Origin: Pseudomonadota bacterium
GTDB lineage: Bacteria > Pseudomonadota > Alphaproteobacteria > UBA2136 > UBA6156
Assembly (NCBI GenBank): GCA_009927255.1
Contig: RFNJ01000111.1
Location: 1-5,637 of the forward strand
Length of the DNA: 5,637 nt
Direction: 5' to 3'
Position 1 is the stretch's first letter. The number at the start of each line of letters is the position of its first letter. The notes beneath the pieces were generated by a model. The model saw nothing but the letters and a program-made list of their open reading frames with translations, did no database searches and had not been told where the DNA came from. The translations under genes were made by a program, and so were the position numbers. Below are positions 4,875 to 5,637 of this stretch, piece by piece.

Positions 4875-5637
4875 ATCTTCACCCTCACCCCCATCTCCCC
4901 CTGCATCCGCTGCATCACCCCACTCTGCCGCAAATACTCCAACCGCAAATAATATTCGGTAACATACTCCCCAAACTTCCCACTCCCCAACTCCTTCTGC
5001 TTCGCCACCTTCCCGTTAACCCGTGCATCCGTTAACCCGTTTATCCCCCCGCGCACCTGCGCCAGAGTATCAAACCCCAACTTACACCCAATCTCCTCAC
5101 TCAGCGCCCGCCAAATCTTCCACTCTTCCTTAGCATTCAACGGCGGCTTCACAGCAGCAAGAACCTCGCGCACCCGCCCCTCCATACTCACATAGGTCGC
5201 GGCCTTTTCGCTCCAAGCAGCAGCAGGTAAAACCACATCCGCCAGCTTGGCCAAAGGCGAAAGATGCGTCCCCACAAACACCATCTTCCCTTGTTTGGAA
5301 TTATTTTGGCCTTTAACTTCAGCAGCCGAAACCGTATCCTCCCCACACACCACCAAAACCTCCACCTTCCCACTCTGCCAATCCTTCAAAATCTTTGCCG
5401 TCTCTCCCACATTTTGGCCCAACTCCTGCCCCACAAACACCCGCTGCGAAGTCACTCGTCCTAAAGTATCAGCAATAACCGATACCCGACCCAATTTCTC
5501 ACACAAAGCCAAAACCGCAGAAGCATCCGCCCGCCGCAACACCTCCATCCCCACCAAAACCATCGGCTGCTTCGCCGCATCCCACGCCTGCCAGAAAGCC
5601 TGACGCGCAGCGTCACCCTGCGAAGCTCCCGGCGCGC
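4871..5637 (-). CDS. nuoG: NADH-quinone oxidoreductase subunit G, C-terminal part (5' end outside window)
   Basis: This is the large Fe-S subunit of the peripheral arm of complex I, which carries electrons from NADH toward quinone on the cytoplasmic side of the membrane. The reading frame stays open to the window edge, so only the last 254 residues are seen; the family is usually about 690 residues, and the N-terminal cluster-binding domains lie outside. The visible part is the end of the molybdopterin-oxidoreductase-like domain. It contains the family stretch LADVVLPAAAWSEKAATYV, followed by MEGRVREV (about 5162-5253), and then EEWKIWRALSEEIG. A tail reading VTEYYL...RQSGVMQ resembles the usual alphaproteobacterial NuoG end. 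The internal ATG at 5563 is not the start, because the frame continues upstream with coding-like sequence. The stop codon overlaps the Nudix gene start as ATGA. Recognition rests on these motifs and on nuoH-nuoL following. Confidence 0.93.
   Translation of the reverse strand, partial: APGASQGDAARQAFWQAWDAAKQPMVLVGMEVLRRADASAVLALCEKLGRVSVIADTLGRVTSQRVFVGQELGQNVGETAKILKDWQSGKVEVLVVCGEDTVSAAEVKGQNNSKQGKMVFVGTHLSPLAKLADVVLPAAAWSEKAATYVSMEGRVREVLAAVKPPLNAKEEWKIWRALSEEIGCKLGFDTLAQVRGGINGLTDARVNGKVAKQKELGSGKFGEYVTEYYLRLEYLRQSGVMQRMQGEMGVRVKI
5013..5040. repeat. 12-bp direct repeat with 16-bp period inside nuoG
   Basis: CCGTTAACCCGT occurs at 5013-5024 and again at 5029-5040, each holding the palindrome GTTAAC. 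The period is not a multiple of three, so the copies are read in different frames (around INGLTDARVNGK in NuoG). It lies in the poorly conserved C-terminal linker and may be a small local duplication or chance. Confidence 0.5.

Noticed and set aside
1..5637. tRNA genes, CRISPR arrays, insertion sequences, terminal inverted repeats or internal terminators
   Set aside because: I looked for cloverleaf arms, regularly spaced repeats, transposase motifs and hairpins followed by T-runs and found none; overlapping genes fill the whole window.

Overview
The window is an internal slice of a complex I (NADH:quinone oxidoreductase, nuo) operon, read entirely from the minus strand. Transcription runs from high to low coordinates: nuoG (3' part) > Nudix hydrolase > nuoH > GFA/CENP-V-type zinc protein > nuoI > P-loop NTPase > nuoJ > nuoK > small membrane-anchored protein (122 aa) > second membrane-anchored protein (196 aa) > nuoL (first 14 codons only). 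No gene on the plus strand looks real. There is no intergenic gap anywhere: every gene overlaps the next by 1 to 11 bases, so I see no room for an internal terminator or a conventional promoter.

The core genes point to an alphaproteobacterium. NuoI is almost word for word the alphaproteobacterial/mitochondrial (NDUFS8-like) form around its two 4Fe-4S motifs. NuoH carries the alphaproteobacterial-style PFDLPEAEAELVAGYN loop, and NuoJ and NuoK also fit. I cannot place it more narrowly. The nuo genes are GC-rich, with a coding strand very rich in G and poor in C (GGG, TTG, GTG codons).

The unusual point is the alternation. The core order G-H-I-J-K-L is conserved, but a non-nuo gene sits in the G/H, H/I and I/J gaps, and two sit in the K/L gap; only J/K is undisturbed. 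The GFA gene, the P-loop gene and the 196-aa gene are visibly AT-richer than their nuo neighbours (about 32-35% GC in hand-counted 60-base samples, against 48-63% for nuo samples). Even so, they are joined through ATGA or TGATG stop/start overlaps. They therefore look like later arrivals fitted without a seam into a translationally coupled operon.

Functionally, the Nuo subunits build the quinone-reducing and proton-pumping arms of complex I: G and I carry Fe-S clusters, and H, J, K and L are membrane subunits. The inserted genes are a nucleotide-pyrophosphatase-like Nudix enzyme, a zinc/thiol protein, a small kinase-like P-loop NTPase and two predicted periplasmic anchored proteins with two cysteines each. 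Whether they serve complex I or merely ride on its transcript cannot be settled from sequence alone.
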